Positions 1 to 12,200 of a DNA stretch of 64,000 nt are shown one piece after another (positions within the stretch are counted from its first letter, which is position 1; every line of letters starts with the position of its first letter). The position numbers and the translations under genes were made by a program. The DNA is taken from positions 1,984,001 to 2,048,000 of the forward strand of contig OZ017750.1 of NCBI GenBank assembly GCA_963969365.1, written 5' to 3'. Under the pieces are notes generated by a model. The model searched no databases. It was not told the origin of the DNA and was given only the letters and a program-made list of their open reading frames with translations. The DNA is from Asterochloris sp. CNOR1. Its lineage: Eukaryota > Chlorophyta > Trebouxiophyceae > Trebouxiales > Trebouxiaceae.

Positions 1-287
1 ACAGAGCCATCATGAAATGCAGGTCCACAGAAAGTCAAGGGAGTCTCTAGCGGTCAAAGAGCCACAGTGCAAAAGCAAGCATGTCTGAGAGACGCAATAA
101 TTTGCAAGAATAGCGATTAGACACGCTTAGCCCAGCAGACGCCTGTGCTCAGCCTCAGTACAGAAAATATACAAATGAATGCACTGTGATGTGACAGCAA
201 CAGACTGAGGACAGGACTAGAGGGAGGGGTGTGCATGTTTCAAAATAACTCTCAAGCCGCTGCCTCCAGGGCAGGCAGCAGCCATTG

Positions 288-3200
288 TCATGATGTGGTA
301 TTGCGGCCACTAAAGAAGTTGCGCCAACCCGCACTTTTGCGCCTCTGATGCCGTTCGCCAGCTTCCGTGCTGCTGAAAGTGGATGACCGTGGAGTGGTGG
401 GCCTGGGGGAGTCACTCCCCTCACTGCTCAGGCCTGCAGTGGTGAGCATATCCATTACATTGCTGCATTGGGTGGATGGCTCCGCAAGAACAGCTTCAGG
501 AACACAGCCTGCACTAATACTGCGCTGCTGAGACTTGTAGTCAGGACACCTGCTTGTAAGACCTAGGTTGCAGGCCCAGGGCAGCAGCTGTGAGGCAAAG
601 ACGTGCGCACCTGGTCAGCATGTTTGCAGGGGGCCCTGTGTGTCAAAGCATCCCATCACCACACATCCTGCCCACCTGCAGTGTGTGACCGCCTGAAGCG
701 CCCTGCAATGGGGCTCTCCACAGAGTCTCGTTGCACTTCCACCTGCTGCTCCTTGCCGTGCTCCACCTGCAGCCAGGTGCACTGCTGCCTGGTACATGGG
801 CAAGCTGGCAAGCTGCAGCATGGCATAGCATGTGATAGGTGTCGCTGTGTGCCAACCAAGGGCACAGCAGACAACTGGTTGAGAGGCCGCAGCTGCACAC
901 TGTCTGACAGTAGACTCAGGGTGAGGCGGATACAGCTGCAAATGAGAGAGCAGGCTTGTAAGGGGTCCCGCAACCCAGCCTTCACAGCGTGCACCCCTGC
1001 ATCACAAGCACCGCACAGCATGCACTGAGCCCGAACCGCAGCCCTCAGCGGAAGGATGCCATGCAAGCACAGCCCTGGCTGCAGGTGTGCACCATATGCA
1101 ATGTGCCCAGTGCAGCCTACATCCCAGGCCTCTAGGTAGGGCTAGTGTCTGCTCAAGGGGAGTGGCCTAGTACGGCTTGCTCAGCTCACCTGATGGGCTT
1201 CCCAACAACAGCAACCTCCCTGCTGCACTGAATTCCTGCTGCATGGAAGCAGGTGCCTGCTGCATGCAGGAAGGTGTAGACTTTGACTGCTTGCTTGGGT
1301 GCAGTGCACCTTCATTAGCTCCATGTAGGCGTGGTCTCTGCTGCTGAGCAGGTCCTCCAGCTCCTTTTGCTCCACCTCAAAGCGCTCTGTCAGCTGAAGG
1401 AAGCGCTGCTTGACCTGCATGAAGGCAACATGAGTCAGATCGTGCCCAAGAATTCAGCCAGGCCACCACCAAACCCTTGCAGCTGCCGCAAGCGCTGCTC
1501 AATCTGCAGGAGGGGCCCTTTGTCACTACAGTACCAGTCCAGCTGCCGCATGCCCAGGTCTTTCACCAGGCTGCCCAAGGAGCGCTATGCATGAGGAAGG
1601 GCTGCTTGACCTGCAGCAGGAAGAACTGCCTCCTTCTGCAAATACCAGCTCAGCCCCATGCACATACCTGATGTACCCCCGTCTGTACTACTCTGCTGCA
1701 CACTGCCACGCCAGCCTGACAGGGCCGGGTTGTGATGTGACAAGCACCTGCGGGGTGTTGCTGTCTGGCACATGCGCAGCCACAGGTGATGCGCTCCAGG
1801 CAAGCAGCCAGCTGCAGAGCCTGCAGCACCACCTGGGTTGCCTTGCTCTCAAAGGGCTGCAGCGCCTCATTGGTGCTGACCAGCTGGCCTCTGCGCCCCC
1901 ATGGGAGTGCTGCAACCCAGCCCCCAAACAGGTCAAAGCACTGCAGACCTGCCTGACGCCTGCCTGCACCCTCCTGTCATAGCGCCGCACTGCCCGCTGA
2001 GGCAGCAATGGAGACAGGACCAGCTCACCTGCATATACTCGGTCTCAAAATGCTGCAGGGCCTCCTTCTTGTTGACCAGCTGCTCCTCCAGGCTGCGCAG
2101 AACCTCTGTGGGCGGCGCCAGGGGCCCATAGTCTTGCGAAGGGAACAGCGCCTCAATGATGTAGTGCACCTTCTTGAAGCTGTAGAGGAAGGGAGCCAGC
2201 GGTTGGGGCGTTTGCTCCTAGAGCTGGCAAGATGGGGGCAGGCAGGCAGGCTGCAGCACATAAAGCAAGCTGCAAGGACACCCAGACATCTGACCGCATC
2301 CCTAGAGAGCATCTCACTCAGCACCTCCAACAGACACCATACACATGCATGCACAGAGCCAGGGTGTGCCACAGAGCATTCTGCATGGCGACACCATGCA
2401 TGGCACCATGATGCGCTGGCATCTGCGCAGAGCATCTTCCCAGCACCTTTGATTGCCCTTCCAGGGTCAGCCCGCTGTTTGTGCCATGCACCAGCACACC
2501 GCAGGTCACTTTGACTCTACACCAAGTTTATTGCTTGGCAAGCTTGGCATGCGAGCCACTCACTAATTGTCCCCGTACACAGCCACCATGATGCGCCCCG
2601 GCTTGAGACTAACTTGCTCCCTCTGGCGCAACCCCTGCAGGCGCTTGAACAGCACCGCCTCCGGTCCGCCGTCAGCTGTCTCCAGGGGGCTCGGCTTGGG
2701 GCCCACAGAGTAGGTGGCAAAGGGCAGGAAGAAGAGGCCAGCCACATGGGTGTGCTTCTTAGCCTTCACGCTGTCCTCCTGCAGCCAGATGTGACACACG
2801 TGCAGCCAGGCCACAGCCAGCATCTAAGACAGCCAGCCACGTGGGGCTGCCGTACTTCTGCACGCAACAGAGTGCGTCAGCGGTCACCAAGCAGGGAGAA
2901 GCAACCAGCTAGTTAGGTGTGGTTAGTGGCTTCACGCTACCATTCTTGCTGCCCAGGCAGTGCAGATACTCAGCAACCCACATGGCATCCTAGAGTGGTA
3001 GGCAACAGATCTGGCACTTGCCACTGCCACTGCAAATGCTGCTCTGAGTCAGCGCAGGCTGCTAGTGCTGCACATCAAGGGTTGCACCTCCCGTCTGCAA
3101 CAGCCAGGCTGTCACCGCAGGCTATGGCAGTGCACAGCCACAGTGGACAGCTGCATGCCTCCTGCTGCAGTCCCTCAAGAGAGCGCATTCAGTCACACGA

Positions 3201-5350
3201 TCAGTGCCCTATTGCTGGCCCCCAGCAAACCACAGCACAGGGTCACAGACAGCACAGAGCGCTGTCACTTGCAGGAGCAGCTCCCACTTGCTGCCCATGC
3301 AGCTGCCCCAAGGGAGACTGCCCCAAGGGAGACTGCTTTTGAGACGTCACCTGCAATGCTGCCACCAATGACTGCACAGTGGCAACGACGCGGTGGCTGC
3401 AGGCCCACCTGCAGGAGCAGCTCCCACTTGCTGTCCTCCTGCTCCTCGAACAGCAGCAGCTTGAAGCGGCTGCCCTGAGTGGAGTGTGCGGCCACCAGGA
3501 AGCCCTCGTCAATGTGCTGCTGGCTGACATACAGCTCATAGAAGTCAGCCGCTGCCTTGTCTACCTGTGCGAATGCAGAATTGTTTCCGTGAAGAGCCTG
3601 CAGGCTTGCCATGGTGGTCTGTATGGCAAACCCATGTGGTTGCAGCAAGGATGAAGTGCCGCAGCAGAGGTGGCCTTGAGATGGCCAGCTGGCAGAGCCC
3701 TGCTCATGGCACAGGGGGCTGCTGTGCACATGCGAGGAGGCAGGGCTGCTTACCTGGTTGGTGAGACTGCAGCACCCACCTTGTGGGAATGCGCCTGCCC
3801 AAATTGCAGGGGCTGAGAGGTGAAGGTGTTGTCGTATGCTGCATCCAGGACATGCTGCGGCACAGCAGTTTTGATGGGCACACCTGCAGACAGGCTGACA
3901 GCATGAAAGGCCTGCGCCCCTGCTGGGACGGTGTGCAGTGTACTGGCAAAACCAGACTCACCAAGACGGCTGAACATGGCGGCAAATGCAGTGTTGACCA
4001 CCCCTGCAGGTACATTGCGGGTCAGTTGGCTGCAGCCTCCATCTGAGTGAAGGTCACGTGGCGATCATGTGGCGACTTTGCCAGGAGCAGCTTAGACGAT
4101 GAGAGTAACACGCCACACTGTGCCCAGCTTGAAACAGCAGCCATAGGTAGCCCCCCACCCCCGCCCCCCTTCCTTTCCCCTCCCCAAGTGATGCAGGCTG
4201 CTCAGGCCATGCACTAGGCCAGAGCAGCACACAACAACATCACAAGATATGTTGCTGCAGCAGCAAGCCCCTTGCGCTCCACACTTTGCCATGCATGGTG
4301 TCAAAGTTAGCACAGTTGCCCAGCAACCCTGGACCCCTTTCTCAGCTCACCCAGGCTGCTGAGATCCACTTGCACCTCCAGGTCGCTGGGGTTGAGGCTC
4401 TCAAAACCCCCCATGTCATACTTTCGCTTCTTGTCAGGGTCTGACAGGATGGCATAGGCCTGAGCCACCTCCTTGAACTTGTCAGCTGCCTCCCCTGCCT
4501 TGTCGCCCTGGTTCTTATCTGCAGCACAGAGAGAAAGGAGCAGGGTGAGCACCCTGCAGACAGCGACTGGGTGTGTAGTACCTTCTGGCTCCCGAGCCTG
4601 CTCGCCATGTTTCGTCTGCAACATCAGGTGGTGTGCTGAGCACATTGCAGACATGTTGTTATAAGTTGGCGTCTTCATCCTCCTTGCCTTGCTTCAAAAA
4701 GTAAAGCGCAGGGGTCAACAGAAGGTTGGCAACAAGCAGTCACCACTACAGGTGCATTCCTGCAGAGCTGTCACTTCTGCAGAGCATGGCAGAAGACAGC
4801 AGCAAAGGGGATGCCTCTCGACCTGCTGTAGGCACATAAGGGGGCTGTATTTCTGTTTGCAAATCCTATTGGATGCTTCCATCAAATGTTGGATGCAGGG
4901 CAGGCAATGCGGGACTTGGGAAAGGTGCATCGCCCCACAAAGTCTTGCTGGGTCTTGTCTGCAGCGCATTGGCAAAGGCAGTGCTGAGGATTTGGCCAGC
5001 TTGATAGCCAGTGTATCTCGCCCTGGTTATGCACCACATGCCATTGCGTTTTGCAGCTGACAACGTGACCAGCTTGCTAGCCAGCCATTTCACACCAACC
5101 TACACAGCTCATGCGGTGCGGTGTGCCTGACAGCACAGAGCAGCGGCATTCTTCTGCATCCGCATTCAAGACAAAAAAGGCACTGCTCTGCAGTCAGCTT
5201 CGCCTGTAGCTGCCCACCTGGGTGGTAGCGCAGGGCCAGCTTGCGATAGGCTGATTTGATTTCCTCAGGCGTTGCTTCCCGTGCAACACCAAGTGTCTCA
5301 TAGGGGTCTGTCGGCATGTCATCAGGGGTGACGGCCATGCGACGGCTCAT
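288..5350 (-). CDS. ARG1: ARG1-type DnaJ-domain protein (Altered Response to Gravity 1 family)
   Basis: In plants ARG1 is a membrane-associated J-domain co-chaperone that acts with Hsp70 in gravity signalling; its algal role is unknown. Ten exons keep phase: 5350-5218, 4518-4351, 4003-3962, 3883-3780, 3564-3409, 2778-2564, 2179-2029, 1414-1310, 766-676, 433-288 (436 aa; Arabidopsis ARG1 is about 410). The J domain lies at about residues 14-80. Its HPD motif is split by intron 1 (CACCCAG, then AT AAG AAC gives HPDKN). The ARG1 core follows ([36 protein letters not shown]), then a charged coiled coil ([30 protein letters not shown]) and a basic tail ([18 protein letters not shown]), which matches the family's C-terminal arrangement. 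The start is the first ATG before the J domain. The last two exons are supported mainly by phase and tail similarity. Family identity is near certain. Confidence 0.9.
1385..1630. repeat. Three degraded copies of the ARG1 exon-8 acceptor junction
   Basis: The start of ARG1 exon 8 with its acceptor, read on the plus strand around 1400-1426 (AAGCGCTGCTTGACCTGCAT), recurs inside the same intron at about 1489-1515 (AAGCGCTGCTCAATCTGCAG) and about 1596-1620 (AAGGGCTGCTTGACCTGCAG). Spacing is about 90-107 bp. The copies lie in the intron between exons 7 and 8 (1415-2028) and are not needed for the protein. Confidence 0.65.
3271..3433. repeat. Copy of the ARG1 exon-5 donor junction inside the next intron
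   Basis: Bases 3411-3433, the end of exon 5 next to its donor, are repeated identically at 3271-3293, an offset of 140 bp. The shared 23 bases begin GCAGGAGCAGCTCCC. The copy lies in the following intron. A 15-bp unit (CCCCAAGGGAGACTG) is also tandemly doubled just beside it, at about 3306-3336. Confidence 0.85.
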
Positions 5351-5470
5351 GGCGCAGACAGCCTGGGCCTCTCAGCTGTTTCCTGAAACGCCTGCTGGCC
5401 AGTAGGCAAGCTGTGTACTGTGAGCTTGGTTTGGAATCATGCTTAAGCTCTGAAAGTGGCCACAATTAAC
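5351..5470. promoter_or_regulatory. Short divergent promoter between ARG1 and the LRR gene
   Basis: Only 120 bp separate the ARG1 start codon (minus strand) from the first plausible ATG of the LRR gene (plus strand). Both 5' UTRs and both core promoters must therefore lie here or overlap the genes. I see no clear TATA box. Confidence 0.5.
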
Positions 5471-8100
5471 ATGAAAATAACCTCAGCAACGCACCTTGAT
5501 GTCCTGATACCAGTGCCAGAGCTGTGCCTGTCAGTGAAAGGACTTACAAGGCTGATTCCAGTCCTCTCTGAAGCTCTTAAGCTTGATTTACAGTGGCAGC
5601 CAGCCGAAACAGCTCTGCAGTCGGCCTTGTTTGTCAAGCTCTTCTGGAACCCCATGGTCAAACCATACCGACTGTCAGAATCCGGATGTGACATCAACAA
5701 GATGCTGCAGCAATCAATGCCTGGTCTCAGAAGAACAGGCCTGTTAGATGATGCAGCCCAGGTGGCCCTGCTCTCATTTGAGCCCAATCTGAGCAAATCT
5801 GTTTTCAAGGTGGCGCCAGGTCTGTCCAACGGACTCACAGCAATACTTCGCGTCCCAGGCTGTACCTCATCAATCGATTCTTTGGCATGCAGGGTCTGAA
5901 CCAGCACAGCACAACTGCAGGCTCGACCTGGCGCAGCTGCAGCTGTCAGTCCTGCCCAAGCTGCCCGCAAAGCTGCAGGAGATACATGTGACTGGGAACT
6001 GTCTCAGAGACCTCGATTCTCTGCAGCAGGCTCCCAGACTATGCGAGCTGTATGCCGCCGTCAATAGGTGACGAGCCACAGGGCATCAACAAGCAGTTGC
6101 CTTGCCCAGCGGGAGTCAGGCAGCCTCCAGTTGTGCAACTGCACTGCTGTGAGAGGACAATGCAGTACTCCATGCCATGTGCTAAGCTGTTGCCTGGCGC
6201 CACTGCAGGCTGACCTCCCTGGCAGGGCTGCAGGCAGTCAGCCACCTGCTGCATGCTGGCCTGGCCTGGAACCAGCTGCGCAGCCTGGGCTGCATTGTGC
6301 CAGCATCTCTTGTCAGCCTGGACCTGGCCTTCAACTGGTTGGAGGATCTGCGGGGCACCCTGGCCGGCCTGCAGCAGCTGCCCCAGTTGAGGTACCTGAG
6401 GCTGCAGGGCAACCCGTTCTGCCTGGTCGAGGGGTACCAGGCAGCGGTCCAGCAGGGCCTGCCCCAGCTGCAGCTGCTGGATGGGAGCGAGCTGCAGCGG
6501 GCTGCTGAGCAGGCAGCCCCTGCAGCCCTGCAGGGTGCACCATTGGACGCAGCAGTGGGCGGCGAGGCTGTGAGGCCACTGCGGGGCGCAGCAGCGGTGC
6601 AGGTGGTTGTGCAGCTGTCAGGCTTGAGCGTGGACAGGGATGTGGTGCCGATTGCGCTGTATGGGGAGGAAGCCAGCACCCCAGACGCCAGCAGTGGGCG
6701 CACCCCACCCAGCACAGCAGGACGGCCGCTCTCACCCAGCATGAGCAGCAGGCCAAAATCGCCAACAGGCAAGTTGAAGGCCACAGAGCCGGCGCAAGCT
6801 GCAGGCAGCGGGAGGGCCACTGACTCCCTAGCAAGGGGGGCCAGCAACGCAGCCATGCTGAGGGCCGATCTCGCTCGCAAACCCAGCCATGCAGCAGCGC
6901 CGGTGGCAGCTCAGGCAGCTGCAGAGGCTGTGCAGCCTGCGCCTCCCCCTGTGCAGTACAGCTACACAGTCCAGGTGCAGGTGCACGATGACAGGGTCAT
7001 CAGCAGCTTCCCTGTCACTGCACTGCCAGTGGAGGCTCAGCGTGCAGCAGCAGCTCAGGAGCTGCCACCACTCCCTGGTGAGTCTTTTGCTACCATGCCT
7101 CCTGTATATCTACTTTGCAGCCCCATGAACCCTCAGACGCCTTGGGGGAGCTGAGGCTGCTCAGCGCACAGTGGTGCTGCCTGGTGATCCTGCAGTGCAA
7201 CTGCTGCTGCAGAGCCCAAGGTAAGCAAGATTCCTGCAGCCAAGAAGACAGGCAAGGTGGAGGCTGAGGCGCCAACCCCTGTCAGCGCTCGGCCTAAGGT
7301 GTGTCGCTTTGTGAGGCCATGCAATGCTCACACACACTCTGCCTGCCGCTTCACTTTCTATCTGTGCTCTCAAGGAGGATCACCTGTTCAACTCTGGATG
7401 AAGGGACCACTTTGCATTCCACAGGCTCCAAGCAGACATGCGTGTGAGCTCGTCCCTGCCAACAGAGACTCCATCTAGGGGGTCTGCAGCATGATACTGT
7501 GGCTGGGGTGGGGGCCACTCAGCTCCTCTTAAGCCCTGCACAAGTGTCACACCTCTCACTCTGCGCAGCATGGCAGCATGGGCATCCTTGCCGCAGCAGA
7601 TGCCCTGCCAGCAGCTGTGATGATGCCTGGGTGCAGGGCAGCCTGAAGGTGGTGCTGGAGGCAGCTGCAGATGTGCAGCTGCGGGACTGGCTGTTGGGTG
7701 GAGTGCACCTTTCAGTGCTGCGCACAGCCAGGCAGCTGCCAGCTGCTGGGGCGCTAGGCACAGCAGCTGGGCTAGAGGCTGGCGCAGTCGCTCAGCCCAG
7801 CGCAGTGCGGCAGACAGTGGTAGCAGATGCTTTGTTTGCAGCTGATGCCTTAGTGGACGGAGTGACCAGGAACCTGCAGGCCTGCGTGAAGCTGATGAGC
7901 CGCACGCCCCTGTTCACTGCTTCAGGAAGGCGCACCAGCTGGCAGGAGGCACTTGCAAATTTGGAGCAGGTGACTTGCCCAGGCGGCCCTGCATCTGTGT
8001 ACCGCATGGCTGCGTTTGTGCTGCATTGAGCTGTTGTTTTCCCTTGCAGGTGGGCAGTGTGCAGTGTAGCCTTCAGATCAGAGCAGGGTCCAGAACCTGA
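5471..8100 (+). CDS. Leucine-rich repeat protein, LRRC43-like
   Basis: The clearest part is a run of LRRs at about 5930-6480: LPAKLQEIHVTGNCLRDLD, then (across an intron at about 6068-6209) LTSLAGLQ, SLVSLDLAFNWLEDL and LRYLRLQGNPFCLVEGY. The LRR cap 'GNPFC...GY' resembles LRRC43-type proteins. A long Ala/Gln-rich exon runs to about 7076. Later exons include VVLEAAADVQLRDWLL (about 7640-7972) and a last exon (8050-8100, GSVQCSLQIRAGSRT then TGA). The acceptor TTGCAG at 8049 joins in phase after ...ANLEQ. The start ATG at 5471 (MKITSATHLDVLIP) is tentative, and the splice around 5810-5930 is unresolved. LRRC43 orthologues are tied to cilia in animals. Whether this alga has flagella cannot be judged here, so I call only a probable LRR scaffold protein. 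Confidence 0.6.
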
Positions 8101-8235
8101 CATGCTGCGCTGTGCCAAATCGTCCCAAAGTTAAACTTACCCCAGGAACCCCTCTCTCTTGCCCAGCCTGCAACACTGCAATGACAGAATACCAGTCTAG
8201 TTACACACAGTCTTGCCCGTGATGTGGAAAATCGA

Positions 8236-8271
8236 TGTAAGACCTGGCATGGCCAGTCTTTGTCAGTGTAA
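8236..8271 (+). terminator. Two TGTAA poly(A) signals after the LRR gene
   Basis: TGTAA occurs at 8236-8240 and 8267-8271, about 140-170 bp past the LRR stop codon. UGUAA is the established chlorophyte polyadenylation signal. Its use here is inferred. Confidence 0.45.
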
Positions 8272-9264
8272 GATGTTGTCAACATCTATTGGGCTGGCTC
8301 AGATGAAGCTGCGTGCTGCAGGGTAATGTCAAGCAATGGCCACCAAGTACTTTTGAGCTCTGCAGGCCTGCCCTGACACTACGAAGCAGCTGCCCAGGGT
8401 GGCTGTGCCCTCAACAAAGGCAGCGCCTGCGCTGCTGCTGAGATACAACAGCAATGCATGGCTAGATAGCCAGCCATCAGTGTGCAACGGGCCACACACT
8501 GCAAGGTCTGCAGCTCTGCATTCATTGCAAGAACATGCAGTGTTGATCATGCAGCTGAGCTTGCTGAAACATTACAGCCATCCTTTCGAGACTGATGCCA
8601 CAGAGGGAAAGGTAGCAGTTGCTGGCGGGCAGAGCCTAACATGGGAGGTCACTGGTCTGAGCTGCACAGCAACACCCGTCTGCCGTGGGGCAAGCCATTT
8701 TAGACGGTCTGATGAAGCGCCGCCAGCTGGCCCTCCGCCCAGGAGCATTGCAGGTCATGAGGTTCCATGTTGCAGCCATGCTGGTGTGCCCACTGCAGAC
8801 TGCCAAGTGAACTCCAACAGCAGCACCGTTGCAGATCACTGTTGCATTGATGTTCAGGTGCCCAATGCAAAATTTAAGGGTTGGCCTCCACCAGCAGCAG
8901 CATGGCATGTTGTTTTCTGTGTCCCAGCCAACTTGCATTATTTCCAAGTCACATCTGCTGACTGCCTTTGGGCAGGAAAGATGTGCTGGGCACGAGGATC
9001 TGCACTAATGACCTGCTGCATGGCAGGAAGAGCTTAGGGGAGCATGTCGTAGAGTGCAGCTGTGCAGTTGAGGCGAGCTGCAGCATTACGTAGTTTTCAG
9101 CGAGTACAGTGTGAGTGCAGCATTTTTCTCCCTGATTCATTACCCCTGAGGTGATGTGCTGGACCTAAAAGATGACACATGAGTGCAGGTCAAGCATTGA
9201 ATGCTCAGAGCAGAGCGGTGTTGCAGCACCAAGCACCCCCTGCGGCATACAGATCAAGCGCAGC
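8272..9264. other. Intergenic region without a supported gene
   Basis: This 1-kb stretch lies between the LRR poly(A) signals and the TatD start codon. A 212-codon open frame begins with GTG at 8399. It has no recognisable domain and its composition is like the surrounding non-coding DNA. I see only the probable 5' UTR and promoter of the TatD gene. Confidence 0.5.
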
Positions 9265-12200
9265 ATGAGAATGCTGATCGACATTGGCGCCAATCTCTTA
9301 GATCCGATGTTTCAGGTGAGGTGGTGCTGATGCTGTATAAGCTTGCCCAGCTGCTCGTGCCAGAGGTTGCAAAGTGCCATGACCAACACGTCCCGGCCAG
9401 ACATTGAAAGCTTGCTTCTGCTTGATCAACAAGCAGTCTCATGACTGCAGGGTGAGTACAACCACAAGTGCTATCACAGCCCAGACATAGGTGCCGTGCT
9501 GCAACGCAGCTGGGACGCAGGTGCGGCATGCCTATCAATATGCACTTGTGCACCATTACGCAGGCTCAATCCTTGTCTCACATATTGCGCCTAGCTGGTC
9601 TGCTGCTGCAACTGGGAAGAGCATCAATCCCACATCGGCAGCAAGAATCATCACTACCCGGCAGCATTGCTGTAGGCGTGCAGCGCATCATCGTGACGGC
9701 AGGCAGCCTGAGTGAGGCAGAGGCCGCCTTAAAATTTTCTCTTTCTGACGGTGAGACCAGTGAATTGCAAGATGCAATATGGCTGCACATTGCCCGTTCA
9801 AGGGGGTCTGCTTTTGAAAGGGGAGTTTGCTCTTGTTCCAGTTTGGTCTTGGGCTTGTGCTGTGTCTGCTGGACCAGCCGTGCTGTGACAGCTTGCATCC
9901 GGCCCGGGTGTGTGACTGTGGCACATTCAGCGCAAGGCGCATGCTGAAGATGCCATCTGTGTTTTGCAAAGGCTCTACATGTTGGTACAAGTTGGCTGCT
10001 AGCTACTGTGTCTCAGGAAGGCTGCTCTTGCCCTGTGCAATGACTTATGTGCTGCATGCAAAGGCAGTGCTGCAGGCCTACACACAAACTGCCTTGCTGA
10101 CTGGGCGTCTACTTCATTGGATCATGCAGCACTATTGTGCTGGCTTGGTTCAGCAGCAAGGTAGTAAAGTACCACTCCTCACCTGCTGTGAAGAGCTGGC
10201 CTGCTCTCAACCCCGCATCAGCAGCATTGAAGGGGACCCCTGGGGGCCAGACAACATTAGTTGCTGAATGTTTGCCCACCTGGTTCTGTTTGGCAGACAG
10301 GCAGTGTTGCAGTGTGGGCGGCGATGAGCTGCCTACAGCTGCTGGATAGCTGGGCATCGTGCAGGCCGGACAAGGCAGCGTCTGCAGACACAGCGTTTGT
10401 GGCTTTGCCAGTTCATCCAGTTCTGTGCACACAGGCGGCTCTGCAGGGTGGGCAGCCACCCAAAGCCCTCCAAGTGAAGAAATTTCTATCTGGAGGGCTT
10501 TCACCCAGAGGCTGGACAAGCTGTTTGCAGTGAATGTGTCCGCACTTGCATTTGCTGCACTGGCAAAATTCCTTGCTGACCCTTGATTATTGTGCAGAAA
10601 GGTTGTTCTGCACAGTGGGCATTCACCCGACACGCACCGGAGAGATTGAGGGCCATGTCCAGGGGGCAGGCGCCTACATGAGCGCTCTGGAGGCAGTGGC
10701 CCGCCGCGGGAAGCGGGCTGGCAAGGTGGTTGCTATAGGAGAGTGCGGTCTAGATTATGATAGGTAGGCTTGAGCATGGCGCTCTGTTACGAGGGTGACG
10801 GGAACTGTAGCTGGATGCACAATAGGTGCTAAACTCTGCTCAGATCAGCAGAACCAAGCAGGCACAGTGACGCTCTGGCCACTGATGGTGGTTTCTCCAA
10901 CTTGCCTTAACTGTTTCAGTCCACACCACATAATGGGGCAGGGTCTCACAGGTTTCAGTAGCCTGTAGCCGCCCTCCCGCCCCCCGCAAGCTGCAATCTG
11001 CTGTTCAGGACGTGCAGAGATGCTGGATCCAGCAGCCTCTCCAGCTGGCTGCACATGAGAGCTTACAAAACTGCTGCAGGCTGCAGTTTGCCGACAAGGA
11101 GGTGCAGAGGCGCTGGTTCCAGGAGCAGCTCAAGCTGGCTACAGCCACTCAGCTTCCCATGTTTCTTCATATGAGGGGGGCAGCAAGTGACTTCATTGAC
11201 ATTCTGTGTAAAGAAATGTGAGTGTGCAGGGCAATCATTGTTCATGCTGACGCGCCCTTCACCTAACGGACTGCATCAACACTGCACTGGCAGAAGTCAA
11301 GATATTGGGCCTGAGCCGGCAGGAATGTATGCCTCCTCGCAGCGCAGAGCTGGTGCTCCTAGTTTCCAAGTATTGGCTCAGCCAGCATCCTGTACAGGTT
11401 CAGCTCACAGCTGAGGCTCGCCGCTGTACAAGCACCGTAAGCGCTGGCAGCAGTGCCAAGCTACTGATGTTTTGCTGGACCTGCACAACAGTCCCCTTTC
11501 ATTTATGTGGGCAGCACGGCATTGCTGGCTGGTGGTGTACACCAGCTTCCACCACCTCTGCGCACACGTCTGCTATCTCTCTGCTTTGGCAGCATCCAAT
11601 ACTGTTGAGAACACACCATCACCTGCAAGCCATACCTCACTGCGTTTGCCTGGCTCTGCAGCTCAGCTACTTCAAGTGCTGCCTTCTTCAACAAGCACTG
11701 CCCTGCTGCAGCCAACATTTTACCAGCGGTGTGGTGCATTCCTTTGACGGCAGCCAGGAGGAGCTTCAGCAGCTGCTGCAGCTAAAAAACATTGCCATAG
11801 GTAGGCCACCCCCTTGCTGGGGTGTCGGGCCCTTTGGTGATGGATGTGGTCACTTGCCACAGCTGCAGGGCATTGCCCTGGGTGGTTCTTTCTATGCCTG
11901 TAAATGATAGCATGATGCTCAGCAGTGTATACCGACAGGGGACACTTCAGGTCTCGCCCCTGGGTGGCAAACAAGCTGACTCAGGATGTAACTTGGGCGG
12001 TGCACTCAGCAGCGCTTGGCTGCTGCAGGTTTGAGAATGCGTGAGCAGCTTGTGTGCCTTTGAAATTGCATGCTGCAGCCACATCATCCTCGCTCACCTG
12101 CACAGGCCTTTTCAGCGCGCCTTCTATTTCTGTGTTGTTCCCAGCAAAGCTGTGAGCAGCTAGTTGCCTTCCATGGCAGCATCATGCAGCCTGCTCATGG

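Noticed and set aside
5443-5970. 175-codon minus-strand frame opposite the start of the LRR gene
   Set aside because: It lies antisense to the LRR N-terminal exon and in the divergent promoter side of ARG1, with no recognisable content.
6182-6880. 232-codon minus-strand frame
   Set aside because: It is an antisense shadow of the long Ala/Gln-rich LRR exon.
8399-9037. 212-codon plus-strand open frame between the LRR and TatD genes
   Set aside because: It starts with GTG, has no domain and no exon-like neighbours, and falls in a spacer rich in the same CTGCAG-type sequence as introns.
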